Source of the DNA: Candidatus Omnitrophota bacterium
GTDB taxonomy: Bacteria > Omnitrophota > Gorgyraeia > S143-82
Assembly: GCA_015494585.1 (NCBI GenBank)
Contig: WGAY01000024.1
Coordinates: 1 to 47,226 of the forward strand
Length of the DNA stretch: 47,226 nucleotides
Reading direction: 5' to 3'
Shown piece by piece: positions 28,686 through 41,935 of the stretch. The notes beneath the pieces are model-generated. The model saw only the letters and a program-made list of their open reading frames with translations, was not told the DNA's origin and made no database searches. Within the stretch, counting starts at the first letter, position 1. Every line of letters starts with the position of its first letter. Both the position numbers and the translations under genes were made by a program.

Positions 28686-29833
28686 TGGCTTAAACGAGAG
28701 CCGAGACCATACTTTGTATTCAAATAGTGCCGCAATACCTTATCTAAATAGTCTTTTGGTGGAACAAAAGCAAGACCTCTTTCCTTTAAAAAGGCCAAGG
28801 TCTGACGATTTTCAAAGATCTGCTTATTTCCCAGATACTTCATAAAATAAGGCAAGGTCTTCAAGGCCCTTTTTCTCTTTTCATCTGCAGTAAAGACTAA
28901 AAAATAGTATAGTAATTTGAACGCCGGCATAGGTATAACTATTCTGGGAGGAAGTTTTATAGAAAATTCCTCCGCTAATCTCCTGAACTCCTCCGCCAGA
29001 AACATCAATCTAACCGCATCCCGGCCAGAACAGAGATGGAACACCTTGCCAATAGCCTCCTCAGAAAACAAAGACACAATCATGGCCTTTGCTACAAAAT
29101 CAACCGGCACAATATCCAAAGAGGCATCTCCTAACCAGGGGACAAGCCCGCTCGTCTTCTGTCCTGCCAAGAATTCACACAAGTAGTAAAAGATCTTAAA
29201 TCCAATAATCCGGCCATCTCTGGAGTCCCCAACTACCATACTCGGTCTATGAATGGTTATTGGAACCCCCTCTTTAATCTTGCTAAACAGCAAAACCTCT
29301 GCCTCGGCCTTTGCCTGTTCATAGGTATTATGATAACTCCTTTCTTCTACTAGTTCCCTTTCGGGAATAATCCCTGACATTCTACCGGCAACGCCTATAG
29401 TAGTAATAACATCTATCTTCTCAAGATGACCTTGATCTCCTATAGTCTCTGCAATCCTCAATAAATTTTCCAATGCCCCCACAGAAATAAGCCTTGCCTC
29501 CTCTAGAGGCAGATTCATCCTTACATTCCCTGCGCAGTGAAGTATGTGCGTAGTACGAGAAACTACCTCTGTAAAAACATCCTCTTTCATCCCCAATCTG
29601 GGAAGAGAAACGTCTCCTATCACCGGTTCAATAGAAACGCTCCCTCCTGTAAACGTTTCTGCTATTCCCCAGAAATCACATAGAGAGGAAAATCTCTCCA
29701 AGAGATGCTTCTCATCTTTTGCCCGCATTAATAGGAAAAGGTGCAGAGGATCTTTTGTATTCATAGAAATAAGTTCCTTTACAACGGCTGCACCTATTGA
29801 TCCGGTTGCCCCTGTAATCAATATTCCTTTCAT
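28682..29833 (-). CDS. NAD-binding_4 thioester reductase / fatty acyl-CoA reductase-like SDR
   Basis: ILITGATGSIGAAVVKEL, HILHCAGNVRM, YEQAKAEAEVLL (YxxxK), ITIHRPSMVVGDSRDG. Confidence 0.8.
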   Translation of the reverse strand: MKGILITGATGSIGAAVVKELISMNTKDPLHLFLLMRAKDEKHLLERFSSLCDFWGIAETFTGGSVSIEPVIGDVSLPRLGMKEDVFTEVVSRTTHILHCAGNVRMNLPLEEARLISVGALENLLRIAETIGDQGHLEKIDVITTIGVAGRMSGIIPERELVEERSYHNTYEQAKAEAEVLLFSKIKEGVPITIHRPSMVVGDSRDGRIIGFKIFYYLCEFLAGQKTSGLVPWLGDASLDIVPVDFVAKAMIVSLFSEEAIGKVFHLCSGRDAVRLMFLAEEFRRLAEEFSIKLPPRIVIPMPAFKLLYYFLVFTADEKRKRALKTLPYFMKYLGNKQIFENRQTLAFLKERGLAFVPPKDYLDKVLRHYLNTKYGLGSRLSH

Positions 29834-31629
29834 CTATATAGCCTCCCTAAGGTACAGACCACTCCATTTTCTTCGACTTCTTCAACAGAAAATTCCAGAT
29901 CATCCAATCGACTATATAATCTATCTATCGCTCCCTTGTATTTGGTCTCGACAACATATCGTTTCACCTTAAAGGTCTCAGTTAGTTCACCAGTACGTGG
30001 GGAAAACCTACCCGTTAATAAGACGACACCTACAGGCCTTGATTGAGGCGGGAAAGGAGCCAATTGATTCGATATATCCTGGCAAGCCTTCTCCATAAAA
30101 AAGGAGATTATGTCTTGCGCAATGAAATCCTTTTTTAGGTCTATAACCGCCACTGGTATTTTCCTTCCCCTGCCAACGACAACGCAAAAGGCAACATAAG
30201 GCAGCCGCGAGAGCGTGGATTCTATTTCCCCAGCATAAACCCTATGCCCTGTGGATGTCTTAAAGACAGCATCCTTCCTGTCCAACAGAAATAGAAATCC
30301 ATCTTCATCTATCCTGCCAAGATCTCCTGTGCGCAGAAATCCTTCTTCTAGCCTGACCCTGTAGGCGTCTTTTTCCAACAAATCCCTAGAAATACATTGT
30401 CCCTTTACCAGGATTTCCCCTTCCCGGGAAATCTTGACTTCATTGCCCGGCACAGGCCGCCCCACAGAACCCATCCTGTAACTAGTTGGTGTGTTCATCG
30501 CTATAGGCAATATGTTTTCCGAGATACCATAAGCCTCAAAGATTGGCAAGTCTAACCGTCTATACCACTCTAGGACATCTTGCGAGATAGGAGCCGAGCC
30601 ACTGAGCAGAAACTTTACATTCTTCCCTAGTTTCATCCTTACCCGCCTCAGCACAAGTCTGTCCAGCAAGGACAAGGCTAGGGTCTTCCATATACCTAGA
30701 CCTTGTCGACCATCTTCTTCTCTTTCTTGCAATGATTTCAGGGCCAGAGCCTTATCAAGGAGTATCTTCAACAATGGCTGTTTCAAAATCTTTTTCATTG
30801 CTTCTTCTTGAAATTTCTCGAAAAATCTTGGAACACCCACAAGAACATCTGGACTTATCCCTGGTAAAAGAGATAACAGAGCCCTCGGGTCAGAGACATA
30901 ATAAATACTAAAGCCTTTCATCCAGGCCACGAAGTTGACCATCCGTTGAAAAAGATTAGAAAGTGGCAACCAACATACAGTCCTTCCACCTGTTACAGAA
31001 GGCAGTATCTGTGCTGCTACCCTTTCACAGGCCATCATCACCTGAGAATGGGAGAAAGAAAAAATTTTCTCAGGACCAGTTGTACCAGAAGAGCTAACAA
31101 CAATGGCTGGTAAATCCTCCTCTTTATCGGTCTGAAAATATGCCAGCGTCTCGATCTCTTCTTGAGAGGCCTCAACTAAGGGCAGTAGAGATTCAATTCC
31201 ATCTCTTCCCGCCTTCTCTTCTATACAAACCACAAAAACCTCTGCCAAGATGTCGGTAGAGAATCTATCCAACCAGTCTTCTTCTTGCAAAACAACACAC
31301 CTTGGCCTCAGTACCTTCATCAAACGATGAATTCTGTCCTTCGTATCGTATGGGCTTATTCCTCCAACAATGGCCCCACAAAAAAATCCCGCCATCTGTA
31401 CTACATCCCACCACTTGGAGGAATTGGCCATTATGAGCAAGATATCGCCTCTCCTCAACCCCAATTTAGAAAAAAATACAGCCGCCGAAAGGCTGTCTTT
31501 CAAAAAATCTTCCCAGGAATAAGCTGACCAATGGCCACCCTCTGATAGGGAAAAAGAAACCACTGCCTCTGGCATTTCTTTGGCCCTCGAAAGTAGGAGA
31601 CCTGGGATGTCCTTGGCCTTTCTCTGCAT
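29830..31629 (-). CDS. AMP-dependent acyl-CoA synthetase/ligase (long-chain-type ANL enzyme)
   Basis: AIVVSSSGTTGPEKIFSFSHSQ, LLSGSAPISQDVLEWYR, FEAYGISENILPIAMN, LRTGDLGRIDEDGFLFLLDRKDAVFKTSTGHRVYAGEIE. Confidence 0.87.
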   Translation of the reverse strand: MQRKAKDIPGLLLSRAKEMPEAVVSFSLSEGGHWSAYSWEDFLKDSLSAAVFFSKLGLRRGDILLIMANSSKWWDVVQMAGFFCGAIVGGISPYDTKDRIHRLMKVLRPRCVVLQEEDWLDRFSTDILAEVFVVCIEEKAGRDGIESLLPLVEASQEEIETLAYFQTDKEEDLPAIVVSSSGTTGPEKIFSFSHSQVMMACERVAAQILPSVTGGRTVCWLPLSNLFQRMVNFVAWMKGFSIYYVSDPRALLSLLPGISPDVLVGVPRFFEKFQEEAMKKILKQPLLKILLDKALALKSLQEREEDGRQGLGIWKTLALSLLDRLVLRRVRMKLGKNVKFLLSGSAPISQDVLEWYRRLDLPIFEAYGISENILPIAMNTPTSYRMGSVGRPVPGNEVKISREGEILVKGQCISRDLLEKDAYRVRLEEGFLRTGDLGRIDEDGFLFLLDRKDAVFKTSTGHRVYAGEIESTLSRLPYVAFCVVVGRGRKIPVAVIDLKKDFIAQDIISFFMEKACQDISNQLAPFPPQSRPVGVVLLTGRFSPRTGELTETFKVKRYVVETKYKGAIDRLYSRLDDLEFSVEEVEENGVVCTLGRLYR

Positions 31630-31635
31630 AGACCA

Positions 31636-32727
31636 TTAACCTCCTGTGGAGTCTTTCCTCAATGGGGGATCATAGGCGCCTCTTGGTTTCGTTATCTTAA
31701 GGTCTTCTTCCCTTAGCCCTAACCAGCGCAGGGATCTAACCACCTCTCTGGCTAGAAACAACTTTTTACGAATCATAAAGTTCACCAGCGGAGCCATCCA
31801 TTTCCAGTATGTCCTAGAGGCCTTGCCCTCCCTTATGAGGGCAGAAAACTCTGGATGATAGGGATTATAACCAAAGTGCTTCAAATCAGAATACATCAGG
31901 AGCCAATTAATAGGATAGTTGGTAACTATTGGATTGGCTGCCCCTACGCCCTTTACAAGCCCCAACTGGACTACCTTTGCTATGATCTCTTGTTGATTGT
32001 ATTCCCAGGCATGAAATGGAGCCAGGTACCTGGGAAATTCGGTCCCTGATGGATAGCGATGCGGATTAAAGAAGATCTCCAGCTCCTCCTGAGAGAATTC
32101 CCCTGACTCCTTCAGGGCCGGAGGGGTCCAATCTGTATCACAGATAAGGCTTCTGGAAAACTCGTACACCATCCGATCGGGCTCAGGCTGACCTGGAGAA
32201 TATCCTGCCAAAATCAAAGGTATATCCTTTTCCATGGCCAACCTTATGGCATCACCTTCAAATAAAGGAGCGTATACATAAGAGACAGTATAAACAGCGC
32301 CTCTCTCCTCTTGATTCTGCAAGCAGTAGCGAAAGATCTTCCTATAAAGCCGAACAGAGGGGGTATAAAAAACATGATCTATATCCAATTTGTTTACAGC
32401 ACGAAGTATATTATCTCGTGCTATATCCGGTATGTTCACATAAGTAGTGAAGGCCAGTACCCTTAACTTATACTCAACTTTTAATTTATATAAAAGATAG
32501 AGGCTATCCTTGCCCCCACTTACAGGCACGAGACAATCATAACTCCCTTTTCCCCTGCACAAACGAAGGGTCTCCTCTAGATCCTCCTCCCTGCGTTTTC
32601 TTGCCTCCTCTTCTACTGCCTGCCTTCTATGGTCGTATTCCCTGCAAAAACGGCAGATCCCTGTCCTATCTATATCTGCATCGGGAACTGCCTCTGGTAA
32701 AAGACACCGTCTACAATAACGGATGAT
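31636..32727 (-). CDS. PP-loop ATPase, N-acetyl sugar amidotransferase-like, with N-terminal zinc ribbon
   Basis: VPVSGGKDSLYLLYKLK. Upstream of the tracked start the same frame continues as RYCRRCLLPEAVPDADIDRTGICRFCREYD (two CxxC pairs), so the CDS extends to about 32727; no ATG/GTG/TTG lies at the expected start. Confidence 0.75.
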   Translation of the reverse strand: MIRYCRRCLLPEAVPDADIDRTGICRFCREYDHRRQAVEEEARKRREEDLEETLRLCRGKGSYDCLVPVSGGKDSLYLLYKLKVEYKLRVLAFTTYVNIPDIARDNILRAVNKLDIDHVFYTPSVRLYRKIFRYCLQNQEERGAVYTVSYVYAPLFEGDAIRLAMEKDIPLILAGYSPGQPEPDRMVYEFSRSLICDTDWTPPALKESGEFSQEELEIFFNPHRYPSGTEFPRYLAPFHAWEYNQQEIIAKVVQLGLVKGVGAANPIVTNYPINWLLMYSDLKHFGYNPYHPEFSALIREGKASRTYWKWMAPLVNFMIRKKLFLAREVVRSLRWLGLREEDLKITKPRGAYDPPLRKDSTGG

Positions 32728-32740
32728 CTCCCCCCTGTTT

Positions 32741-34108
32741 TTACAAACCTATTACCAATCTGGCTATCTGGAAATAAATCAAGATAGAGACAATATCCAC
32801 TATACTGGCGATAAAGGGTCCTGACATAAGCGCAGGATCCAAGCCGATTCTTTTAAATATCACCGGAAGTACTGCCCCTGCTGTTGTGGCTGCCGTAACA
32901 GTAGCTATCATCGAAAGAAAGACGGTTACACCAAGCCGAAAATCGTGTTGAATGAACCAGGCTCGGACGAAACCAATCGTCCCCAGCACCCCTCCAACCA
33001 AAAGTCCTATCTTGAGTTCCTTAAAGAAAATCTTCCAGAAGTCCTCTATCAATACCTCCCCTGTAGCCAGGCCCCTGACGATCGTCGTTGCTGACTGGGA
33101 ACCGGCATTTCCTCCCATACCAGATAACACGGGCAGGAAAAAGGCCAAGGCAATCATTGCCTGGAGTTGTGCCGAATTCATTTGCAACACCGCTCCGGAT
33201 ATAAACTGCACAAAGACGAGCACTAATAACCAGGTTATCCTTTTCTTTGCTATACCCCAGGTCGTCTCCTGAGTATAGTCGTGGACAACACCAGAGGCAC
33301 CCAAGGCAAACATATCCTCTGTATCTTCTTCCTCTATGACGTCTATAACGTCGTCTACTGTAACGATGCCGACGAGTCTATCTTCGTTATCTACTACAGG
33401 GATGGCAATAAAATCGTAGTTCGAAACCTTTTTTGCCACTTCTTCAGCAGGCTCATTGACATTTACCTTTATCAAGTCCCTATGCATTATGTCTTCTATC
33501 CGAGCCGTTTTTCTTGCTACTATCAATTCCCTTAACGTAACTAGTCCTAAAAGCTTTCTATTTTTATCCGTAACATAAACATAATAAATAGTCTCTCTAT
33601 CCGGAGCAATTTTTCTTAAATAATTTAGGGCCTCTTCAACGGTCATATCCGGCAGTATGTTCGCATACTCAGTTGTCATTAAGGCCCCGGCCGTCCTCTC
33701 TTTATACTGTAAGAGTCGCCTTATATCATTGCGTTCTGCTTGGGCAACCAGTGGAAGGATATCGTCTAAAAGCGACTCTGGTAGCTTCTTTAAGAAGTCA
33801 GCTCTGTCGTCAGGCGCCATATCCTCCAATAGATCCACCATCTTCCTCTTCGAAAAGCAATAAAATATCTCTTTTTTCTCCTCGTCAGGGAAATATTCAA
33901 ATACCTCAATGCCTCTCTTCCCAAGGGCTGAAATTATCTTGGCAATATCTTCATAGGGAAGCCCATCGATCAGTGTAAAGATATCGTATGGATGCAAGTC
34001 ATCAAAGAGCTCTAAAAGGCGGTCCCTATAGTCCGGCAGGGAAAGGACCTGTCTTATCTCTGGTCCAGCTATAGCAACCCTTTCCTGTACTTCCTTTTTA
34101 TTAGCCAT
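32741..34108 (-). CDS. mgtE: Magnesium transporter MgtE
   Basis: N-domain, CBS pair, [64 protein letters not shown]; start revised to MANKKEVQ at 34108. Confidence 0.93.
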   Translation of the reverse strand: MANKKEVQERVAIAGPEIRQVLSLPDYRDRLLELFDDLHPYDIFTLIDGLPYEDIAKIISALGKRGIEVFEYFPDEEKKEIFYCFSKRKMVDLLEDMAPDDRADFLKKLPESLLDDILPLVAQAERNDIRRLLQYKERTAGALMTTEYANILPDMTVEEALNYLRKIAPDRETIYYVYVTDKNRKLLGLVTLRELIVARKTARIEDIMHRDLIKVNVNEPAEEVAKKVSNYDFIAIPVVDNEDRLVGIVTVDDVIDVIEEEDTEDMFALGASGVVHDYTQETTWGIAKKRITWLLVLVFVQFISGAVLQMNSAQLQAMIALAFFLPVLSGMGGNAGSQSATTIVRGLATGEVLIEDFWKIFFKELKIGLLVGGVLGTIGFVRAWFIQHDFRLGVTVFLSMIATVTAATTAGAVLPVIFKRIGLDPALMSGPFIASIVDIVSILIYFQIARLVIGL

Positions 34109-36527
34109 CCTTTTCCACCTTTGCTGCCGCAACAACCCTATCGCTTTCATCCGTGCGAATCAACCTTACACCTTTGGTGTTTCTGGACGTGCGGCGGATA
34201 CCCTTTACCGGACAACGCACTGTCATCCCCTTCTGCGTTATCACCATAACATCTGTATTCTCATCCACTGCCATAGCAAATACAACACTGGCGTCTCCCC
34301 GGAGTTTTATATTTATTATCCCACTTCCTCCCCTTTTTTGACGTCTATATTCTTCGAAATCAGATCGCTTGGCTATACCATCCGAGGTGATCGTCAAGAG
34401 GTCCTTACCCTTTTCTACTACTGCTGCGCCGACAACGAAATCTCCTGCCTTCAAGGAAATTCCCTTGACTCCTCGAGCCTGTCTTCCCATCTCCCGAACA
34501 TCAGTCTCACCAAAACGGATTGCCAAACCCTTTGTCGTAGCAATAACCAGATCATCGTCACCTTTTGTCAAGAGCACCCGCACCAATTCGTCGCCTTTAT
34601 CCAAACTAACAGCGATTATGCCTCCTTTTCGCACATTACTAAAAGCACTAGCCTCTACCCGTTTGACAACACCGTTCCTTGTTACCATAACCATTCGCTC
34701 TTCCTCTTTGAATTGACGCAGAGCTAGAACTGTGCTTACCTTCTCGCCTTGAGAAAGGGAAAGCAGATTCACGATAGCTCGTCCTCTGCTTTGACGAGAT
34801 GCCTCTGGTATCTCATAGACCTTAAGCCAGTAGGCACGACCCTTATTTGTAAAGAACAGTAAATAATCCAGGGTCTTGGCAACAAATAGGTGCTCTATAA
34901 AGTCATCTTCCTTGGCCGCAGAGGTAGCAACGCCTTTGCCTCCCCTGCCCTGTTTCCTGTAACTACTAATCGACATCCTCTTTATATAGCCTCGATGACT
35001 TATGGTTATCACCATATCCTCTTCCTGGATCAGGTCTTCTATGTCTAACTCCTTTGCTGCTGCGGTTATTTCTGTTCGCCTTTCGTCTGCGTATTTTTCT
35101 TTTATTTCCAGAAGTTCCTCCCGTATTATCGACATAAGTTTATCTTCCGAGGCAAGGACTGACTCCAAAAACTCTATTTTCTTTATCAACTGCAGATATT
35201 CTTCCTCTAATCTCTTTATCTCAAGACCAACCAGTCGCTGCAACTGCATCTCTAATATTGCCTGTGACTGGATTTCGGTTAGCTCAAAGCGTTTCATCAG
35301 TTTCTGCTTGGCATCTTGTGTCGTCTTTGATTTCTTTATAATCTCGATTACCTCATCTATATTATCGACGGCTATCTTCAGGCCTTCCAGTATATGGGCA
35401 CGGCGTTTTGCCTTTTCCAGATCAAATTTTGTCCTCCTGGTCACAACATCACGCCTGTGCTGTATAAAATGCTGCAATATCTCCTTTAACGTTAGGACTC
35501 TTGGCCTACCGTTCACCAATGCTAGCAAGATTATGCCAAACGTCGTCTCAAGCTGTGTGTGCTTGTAGAGTTGATTTAATACAACCTCTGGATGGGCATC
35601 CCTCTTGAGTTCCAGAACAATTCGAAGCCCTTCTTTATCAGACTCATCCCTTATATCCGAGACCCCTTCTATCTTTTTTGCCTGCACATTAGCAGCAATT
35701 GCCGACAGAAGATTCGATTTGTTCACCTGATAGGGAATCTCGGTAATAACCAGGGAGGTTTTCGAATTCTTTGGATGCTTCTCTGTAACTGCCTTGGCCC
35801 TCAGGGTTATCTTTCCACGGCCTGTCTCGTAGGCCTGCTTTATACCATCTCTACCGCATATCAGGGCTCCCGTAGGAAAATCCGGCCCCTTTATAAAACG
35901 CATCAGTTCTTTTGTTTTTAGATCCGGATTGTCTATCAAGGCAACCAGGGCATCTATCACCTCTCCCAGATTGTGTGGTGGGATGTTGGTTGCCATCCCA
36001 ACGGCTATGCCACTTACTCCATTTATCAAAAGGTTCGGGACTGCTGCTGGAAGCACTGTTGGTTCCCTTAAACTCTCATCAAAATTAGGGACAAAATCAA
36101 CGGTATTTTTGTCAAGATCTCGTAACATCTCGGCAGATATCTTCTCAAGGCGGGCCTCTGTATAGCGCATAGCTGCCGCGGCATCACCATCTATAGAGCC
36201 AAAATTTCCCTGACCATCTATAAGTGGATATCTCAGAGAAAATGGCTGTACCATCCTCACTAGGGCATCGTAAACGGCACTATCTCCATGAGGATGGTAC
36301 TTACCAAGGACATCTCCAACTATTCTCGCACTCTTACGGAATGGTTTCCCATATTGAAGGCCTAACTCGTCCATTGCGAATAATATCCTACGCTGAACGG
36401 GTTTTAGCCCATCTCTTACGTCTGGCAGGGCCCTTCCTGCAATGACGCTCATTGCGTAATTCAAATACGAGACCTTCATCTCTTCCTCTATAGGCCTCGG
36501 AATTATCTTCTCGTTTCTCGTATACAT
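34101..36527 (-). CDS. gyrA: DNA gyrase subunit A
   Basis: [68 protein letters not shown], GyrA-box QGRGGKG. Confidence 0.98.
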   Translation of the reverse strand: MYTRNEKIIPRPIEEEMKVSYLNYAMSVIAGRALPDVRDGLKPVQRRILFAMDELGLQYGKPFRKSARIVGDVLGKYHPHGDSAVYDALVRMVQPFSLRYPLIDGQGNFGSIDGDAAAAMRYTEARLEKISAEMLRDLDKNTVDFVPNFDESLREPTVLPAAVPNLLINGVSGIAVGMATNIPPHNLGEVIDALVALIDNPDLKTKELMRFIKGPDFPTGALICGRDGIKQAYETGRGKITLRAKAVTEKHPKNSKTSLVITEIPYQVNKSNLLSAIAANVQAKKIEGVSDIRDESDKEGLRIVLELKRDAHPEVVLNQLYKHTQLETTFGIILLALVNGRPRVLTLKEILQHFIQHRRDVVTRRTKFDLEKAKRRAHILEGLKIAVDNIDEVIEIIKKSKTTQDAKQKLMKRFELTEIQSQAILEMQLQRLVGLEIKRLEEEYLQLIKKIEFLESVLASEDKLMSIIREELLEIKEKYADERRTEITAAAKELDIEDLIQEEDMVITISHRGYIKRMSISSYRKQGRGGKGVATSAAKEDDFIEHLFVAKTLDYLLFFTNKGRAYWLKVYEIPEASRQSRGRAIVNLLSLSQGEKVSTVLALRQFKEEERMVMVTRNGVVKRVEASAFSNVRKGGIIAVSLDKGDELVRVLLTKGDDDLVIATTKGLAIRFGETDVREMGRQARGVKGISLKAGDFVVGAAVVEKGKDLLTITSDGIAKRSDFEEYRRQKRGGSGIINIKLRGDASVVFAMAVDENTDVMVITQKGMTVRCPVKGIRRTSRNTKGVRLIRTDESDRVVAAAKVEKDG

Positions 36528-36543
36528 CTAAGTCCTCCTACGA

Positions 36544-38958
<2,415 letters not shown>

Positions 38959-39192
38959 TTAGTTGCTTAAAAAGACCTTAACTTCGTTTATGTCCCCCAT
39001 AGAATCTACTATCTCCGAGTTCATTCTCCTCAATACATACTGCACGGATGGAGAATCAACGTGAATTATTAGTTTATCACCTTTTTTCTCCAGATATCTT
39101 ATATTTTCTTTATAATCTTTTATAACATCCGGTAAGACCAGACTATTTTTATCTCCCAGGATATTTGCAACAATTTCCTTAGCCTTCTTCAT
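38959..39192 (-). CDS. Short DUF721/DciA-like protein (replicative helicase loader family candidate)
   Basis: 77 aa; KGDKLIIHVDSPSVQYVLRRMNSEIVDSMG resembles the DUF721 core; position between dnaN and gyrB fits. Confidence 0.5.
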   Translation of the reverse strand: MKKAKEIVANILGDKNSLVLPDVIKDYKENIRYLEKKGDKLIIHVDSPSVQYVLRRMNSEIVDSMGDINEVKVFLSN

Positions 39193-39193
39193 A

Positions 39194-40303
39194 TCAAATC
39201 CTCATAGGTGAAACTAGGTACATATAAGAAAAGTCTCTCCCATCCACATTAATGCTATCTCTTACAACAATTGGTCTATCAGGAGATATCAGCTCCATCT
39301 TTACTGGGTCCAGAGGAACTGCCTTGAGCATATCTATTAAATATTCTGGATTGACTCCAATGGTTATGTCCTCCCCAGGATACTCTATCTTTATCTCCTC
39401 TCTGGAAGAACCTACATCCTGAGAATCCTTGGTAAGAATTAACTTATTTCTATAAAAATCCAACCTAACCGCATAGGAATCACTACTCACAAATATACTA
39501 GCTCTTTTTAATGCTGATAGAAAAATAGCCCTGTCGACAATAGCCTTTTCTTCCTTTTCCTGTGGAATAACCTGTTGATACGGTGGATAATCTGCTTCTA
39601 TTATTCTAGAAACGACCTCTACATTGCCCCAAGAGAAGCAAACAACATTATCTCCTATTGAAACATTAATAACATCTCCATCTGGCATAAACCTATGTAA
39701 TTCAGAACAGGCCTTTAATGGCAATATAAATGTCTTCGAAATATTGCTATCTATGGACGTTTCTGCCAAAGAAAGCCTCTTACCATCGCTGGCAACACAT
39801 CTCAAACTATCTTTTCTAAACTCAAAAAGAATACCATTAAGTTCATATCGAGTTGTATCTTTTGTTGCAGCAAAAATAGAAAGAGATATCAGATTCGACA
39901 AAACATCTGACGGTATGTCTATAGATGTCTTACTATCAACTGATGGCATGGAAGGGAATTCCTCTTCAGGTAGCCCGTAGAATCTGGCAGATACGTTACC
40001 GGCAGAGAGATGGGCATGATAATTCTTCTTCACCACAAATTCTAGATTATCGCTGTCTATTTCCCGCACAAAATCAAAGAGTTTTTTACTGTTAATAGAA
40101 ATACCACCCGGACTCTCTACGTTTGCTTGAATAGAGACCTTGATTCCTATATCCAGGTCCGTTGCAGATATCTCAAGTCTGCTATCAGTAGATACTTGGA
40201 TCAAAACATTGTTTAGAACAGGCAGATTTGTCCTTGGTGAAATAATACTAGAGGCCATTGTAAGTGCATCTATTAAATCCGACTTTTCCACAGAAAACTT
40301 CAT
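39194..40303 (-). CDS. dnaN: DNA polymerase III subunit beta (sliding clamp)
   Basis: MKFSVEKSDLIDALTMASSIISPRTNLPVLNNVLI, YELNGILFEF, SDGKRLSLAE, C-terminal YLVSPMRI. Confidence 0.97.
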   Translation of the reverse strand: MKFSVEKSDLIDALTMASSIISPRTNLPVLNNVLIQVSTDSRLEISATDLDIGIKVSIQANVESPGGISINSKKLFDFVREIDSDNLEFVVKKNYHAHLSAGNVSARFYGLPEEEFPSMPSVDSKTSIDIPSDVLSNLISLSIFAATKDTTRYELNGILFEFRKDSLRCVASDGKRLSLAETSIDSNISKTFILPLKACSELHRFMPDGDVINVSIGDNVVCFSWGNVEVVSRIIEADYPPYQQVIPQEKEEKAIVDRAIFLSALKRASIFVSSDSYAVRLDFYRNKLILTKDSQDVGSSREEIKIEYPGEDITIGVNPEYLIDMLKAVPLDPVKMELISPDRPIVVRDSINVDGRDFSYMYLVSPMRI

Positions 40304-40377
40304 ATCAGTCCTCCTTTACTATAATTATTCTTATTCTCTATTGACATAGTCTTTTTAGTAATAAAACCAGTGAATAT

Positions 40378-40469
40378 TGTGGAAAACTCTCTAACTATAT
40401 GTGTTTCCCTTAAGATGCCAATCGGTTTTGTTTCTGAATAAGTTGTGCAAAAAGATACATTTTTCCACA
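40378..40469. promoter_or_regulatory. DnaA-box-like sites between dnaA and dnaN (oriC candidate, left part)
   Basis: TTTTCCACA on minus at 40378-40386 and on plus at 40461-40469; AT-rich intergenic region 40304-40469. Confidence 0.5.
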
Positions 40470-41771
40470 CTAACCCTCTAATTTTCTTGTTATAATCTCT
40501 ACAGCCTTTTTTATTTCCCCATCTTCATTCAACATTTTTTTTATTTTATTGTAGGAGTGAAGTATAGTCGTATGGTCCTTTCCCCCAAAGGCCATCCCGA
40601 GCTCGGGAAGGGACATCTCTGTTAATTCCCTGGCAAGGTATATTGATACCTGCCTTGGGATTAAAAATGTTTTGCTTCTCTTTTTTGCCTTTATATCTGA
40701 TATAGGAACGGAGTAGTACTCAGCAACGCATTCCAGTATGTCGCCTAAGGAAATCTTTTTGTTGACTGCCTTTACGAGATCCTTCAATACCTCTTTTGCG
40801 AACCCAAGGGTTATGGGGGTCTTTTCTATTATAGAAAATGCTACGACCCTTACAAGAGCGCCTTCTAATTCCCTTATATTACTCTTTATATTTTCTGCGA
40901 TAAAGTGAATGACTTCTTCTCCTATCTTTACTTGTTCATGTTCTAGTTTCTTTTTTAGTATTGCTATTCTTGTCTCGATATCAGGTGGTTGTATATCTGT
41001 TATAAGGCCCCAACCAAATCTTGATACTAGTCGTTCTTCTAATGTAGATATCTCTTTGGGATGCTTATCTGAGGATATAATTATCTGTTTGTGTGAATCA
41101 TAGAGTGCATTGAACGTATGAAAAAATTCTTCCTGGGTAGATTCCTTGCCAGCTATAAAGTGGATGTCATCAATGAGCAATATGTCTACATTTCTATATT
41201 TTTCCCTAAATTGTCGAGTAGACCTGTGTTGGATTGCCTCTATTAGTTCGTTTGTAAACTGCTCGCTGGATATATAGTGGACCTTTATGCCAGGGCTATT
41301 TTCTATTGCATAATGTGCGATTGCCTGCATTAAGTGAGTCTTACCGAGACCTACACCGCCGTATATGAAGAATGGATTATAGGCGCGGGCAGGATTCTGA
41401 GCGACGGCGGTTGCAGCAGCAAATGCAAATCGGTTTGATGGTCCTATGACAAAGTTTTCGAATCTGTATTTTGGATTTAACTTTATCGTTTGTTTTGGTG
41501 TTTGTGTTTTCTTTGATGATATGGCCTCTTTTTCAGGAAAGAGATCCGGTCTTACTGTGAAGTGGATAGAGATCGATTGGCCACTTTTGGAGATAGCACG
41601 CCTGATTGTATCATTGAAGTTTTCTTCTAGCCAGGATTTAAAGAAGCTATCAGGTACGGCTAGCTCTATTAAGTCCTGGGATTCTTTTATGGGGATGAGC
41701 GGGTGAAACCACGTCTTGTACTGGGGTTCTTCTATCTCTTTACGTATGTTCTCCAATAATGTATCCCACAT
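40470..41771 (-). CDS. dnaA: Chromosomal replication initiator DnaA
   Basis: FFIYGGVGLGKTHLMQAIAHYA, DILLIDDIHFIAGKESTQEEFFHTFN, LGMAFGGKDHTTILHSYNKI; start revised to MWDTLLENIRKE at 41771. Confidence 0.97.
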   Translation of the reverse strand: MWDTLLENIRKEIEEPQYKTWFHPLIPIKESQDLIELAVPDSFFKSWLEENFNDTIRRAISKSGQSISIHFTVRPDLFPEKEAISSKKTQTPKQTIKLNPKYRFENFVIGPSNRFAFAAATAVAQNPARAYNPFFIYGGVGLGKTHLMQAIAHYAIENSPGIKVHYISSEQFTNELIEAIQHRSTRQFREKYRNVDILLIDDIHFIAGKESTQEEFFHTFNALYDSHKQIIISSDKHPKEISTLEERLVSRFGWGLITDIQPPDIETRIAILKKKLEHEQVKIGEEVIHFIAENIKSNIRELEGALVRVVAFSIIEKTPITLGFAKEVLKDLVKAVNKKISLGDILECVAEYYSVPISDIKAKKRSKTFLIPRQVSIYLARELTEMSLPELGMAFGGKDHTTILHSYNKIKKMLNEDGEIKKAVEIITRKLEG

Positions 41772-41802
41772 AAATCTAATGGTTTTACACAAAATCAACA
41801 AG

Positions 41803-41811
41803 TTTTCCACA
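41803..41811 (+). promoter_or_regulatory. DnaA-box-like site in the dnaA 5' region
   Basis: TTTTCCACA, one mismatch to TTATCCACA. Confidence 0.5.
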
Positions 41812-41834
41812 GGTAAATATGAATGACTCGAGTT

Positions 41835-41863
41835 ATTATAACACCTGTTTTACCTTTTATCAA
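41835..41863 (-). promoter_or_regulatory. dnaA promoter
   Basis: TTGATA (41863-41858), 17-nt spacer, TATAAT (41840-41835). Confidence 0.6.
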
Positions 41864-41896
41864 TTCAATCGCAATTTGCATTTGCGTAAAAACAAT

Positions 41897-41926
41897 TTGA
41901 CCTATAAGGGGTTTTAAGGATATAAT
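41897..41926 (+). promoter_or_regulatory. rpmH promoter
   Basis: TTGACC (41897-41902), 18-nt spacer, TATAAT (41921-41926). Confidence 0.6.
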
Positions 41927-41935
41927 GCTATCACT

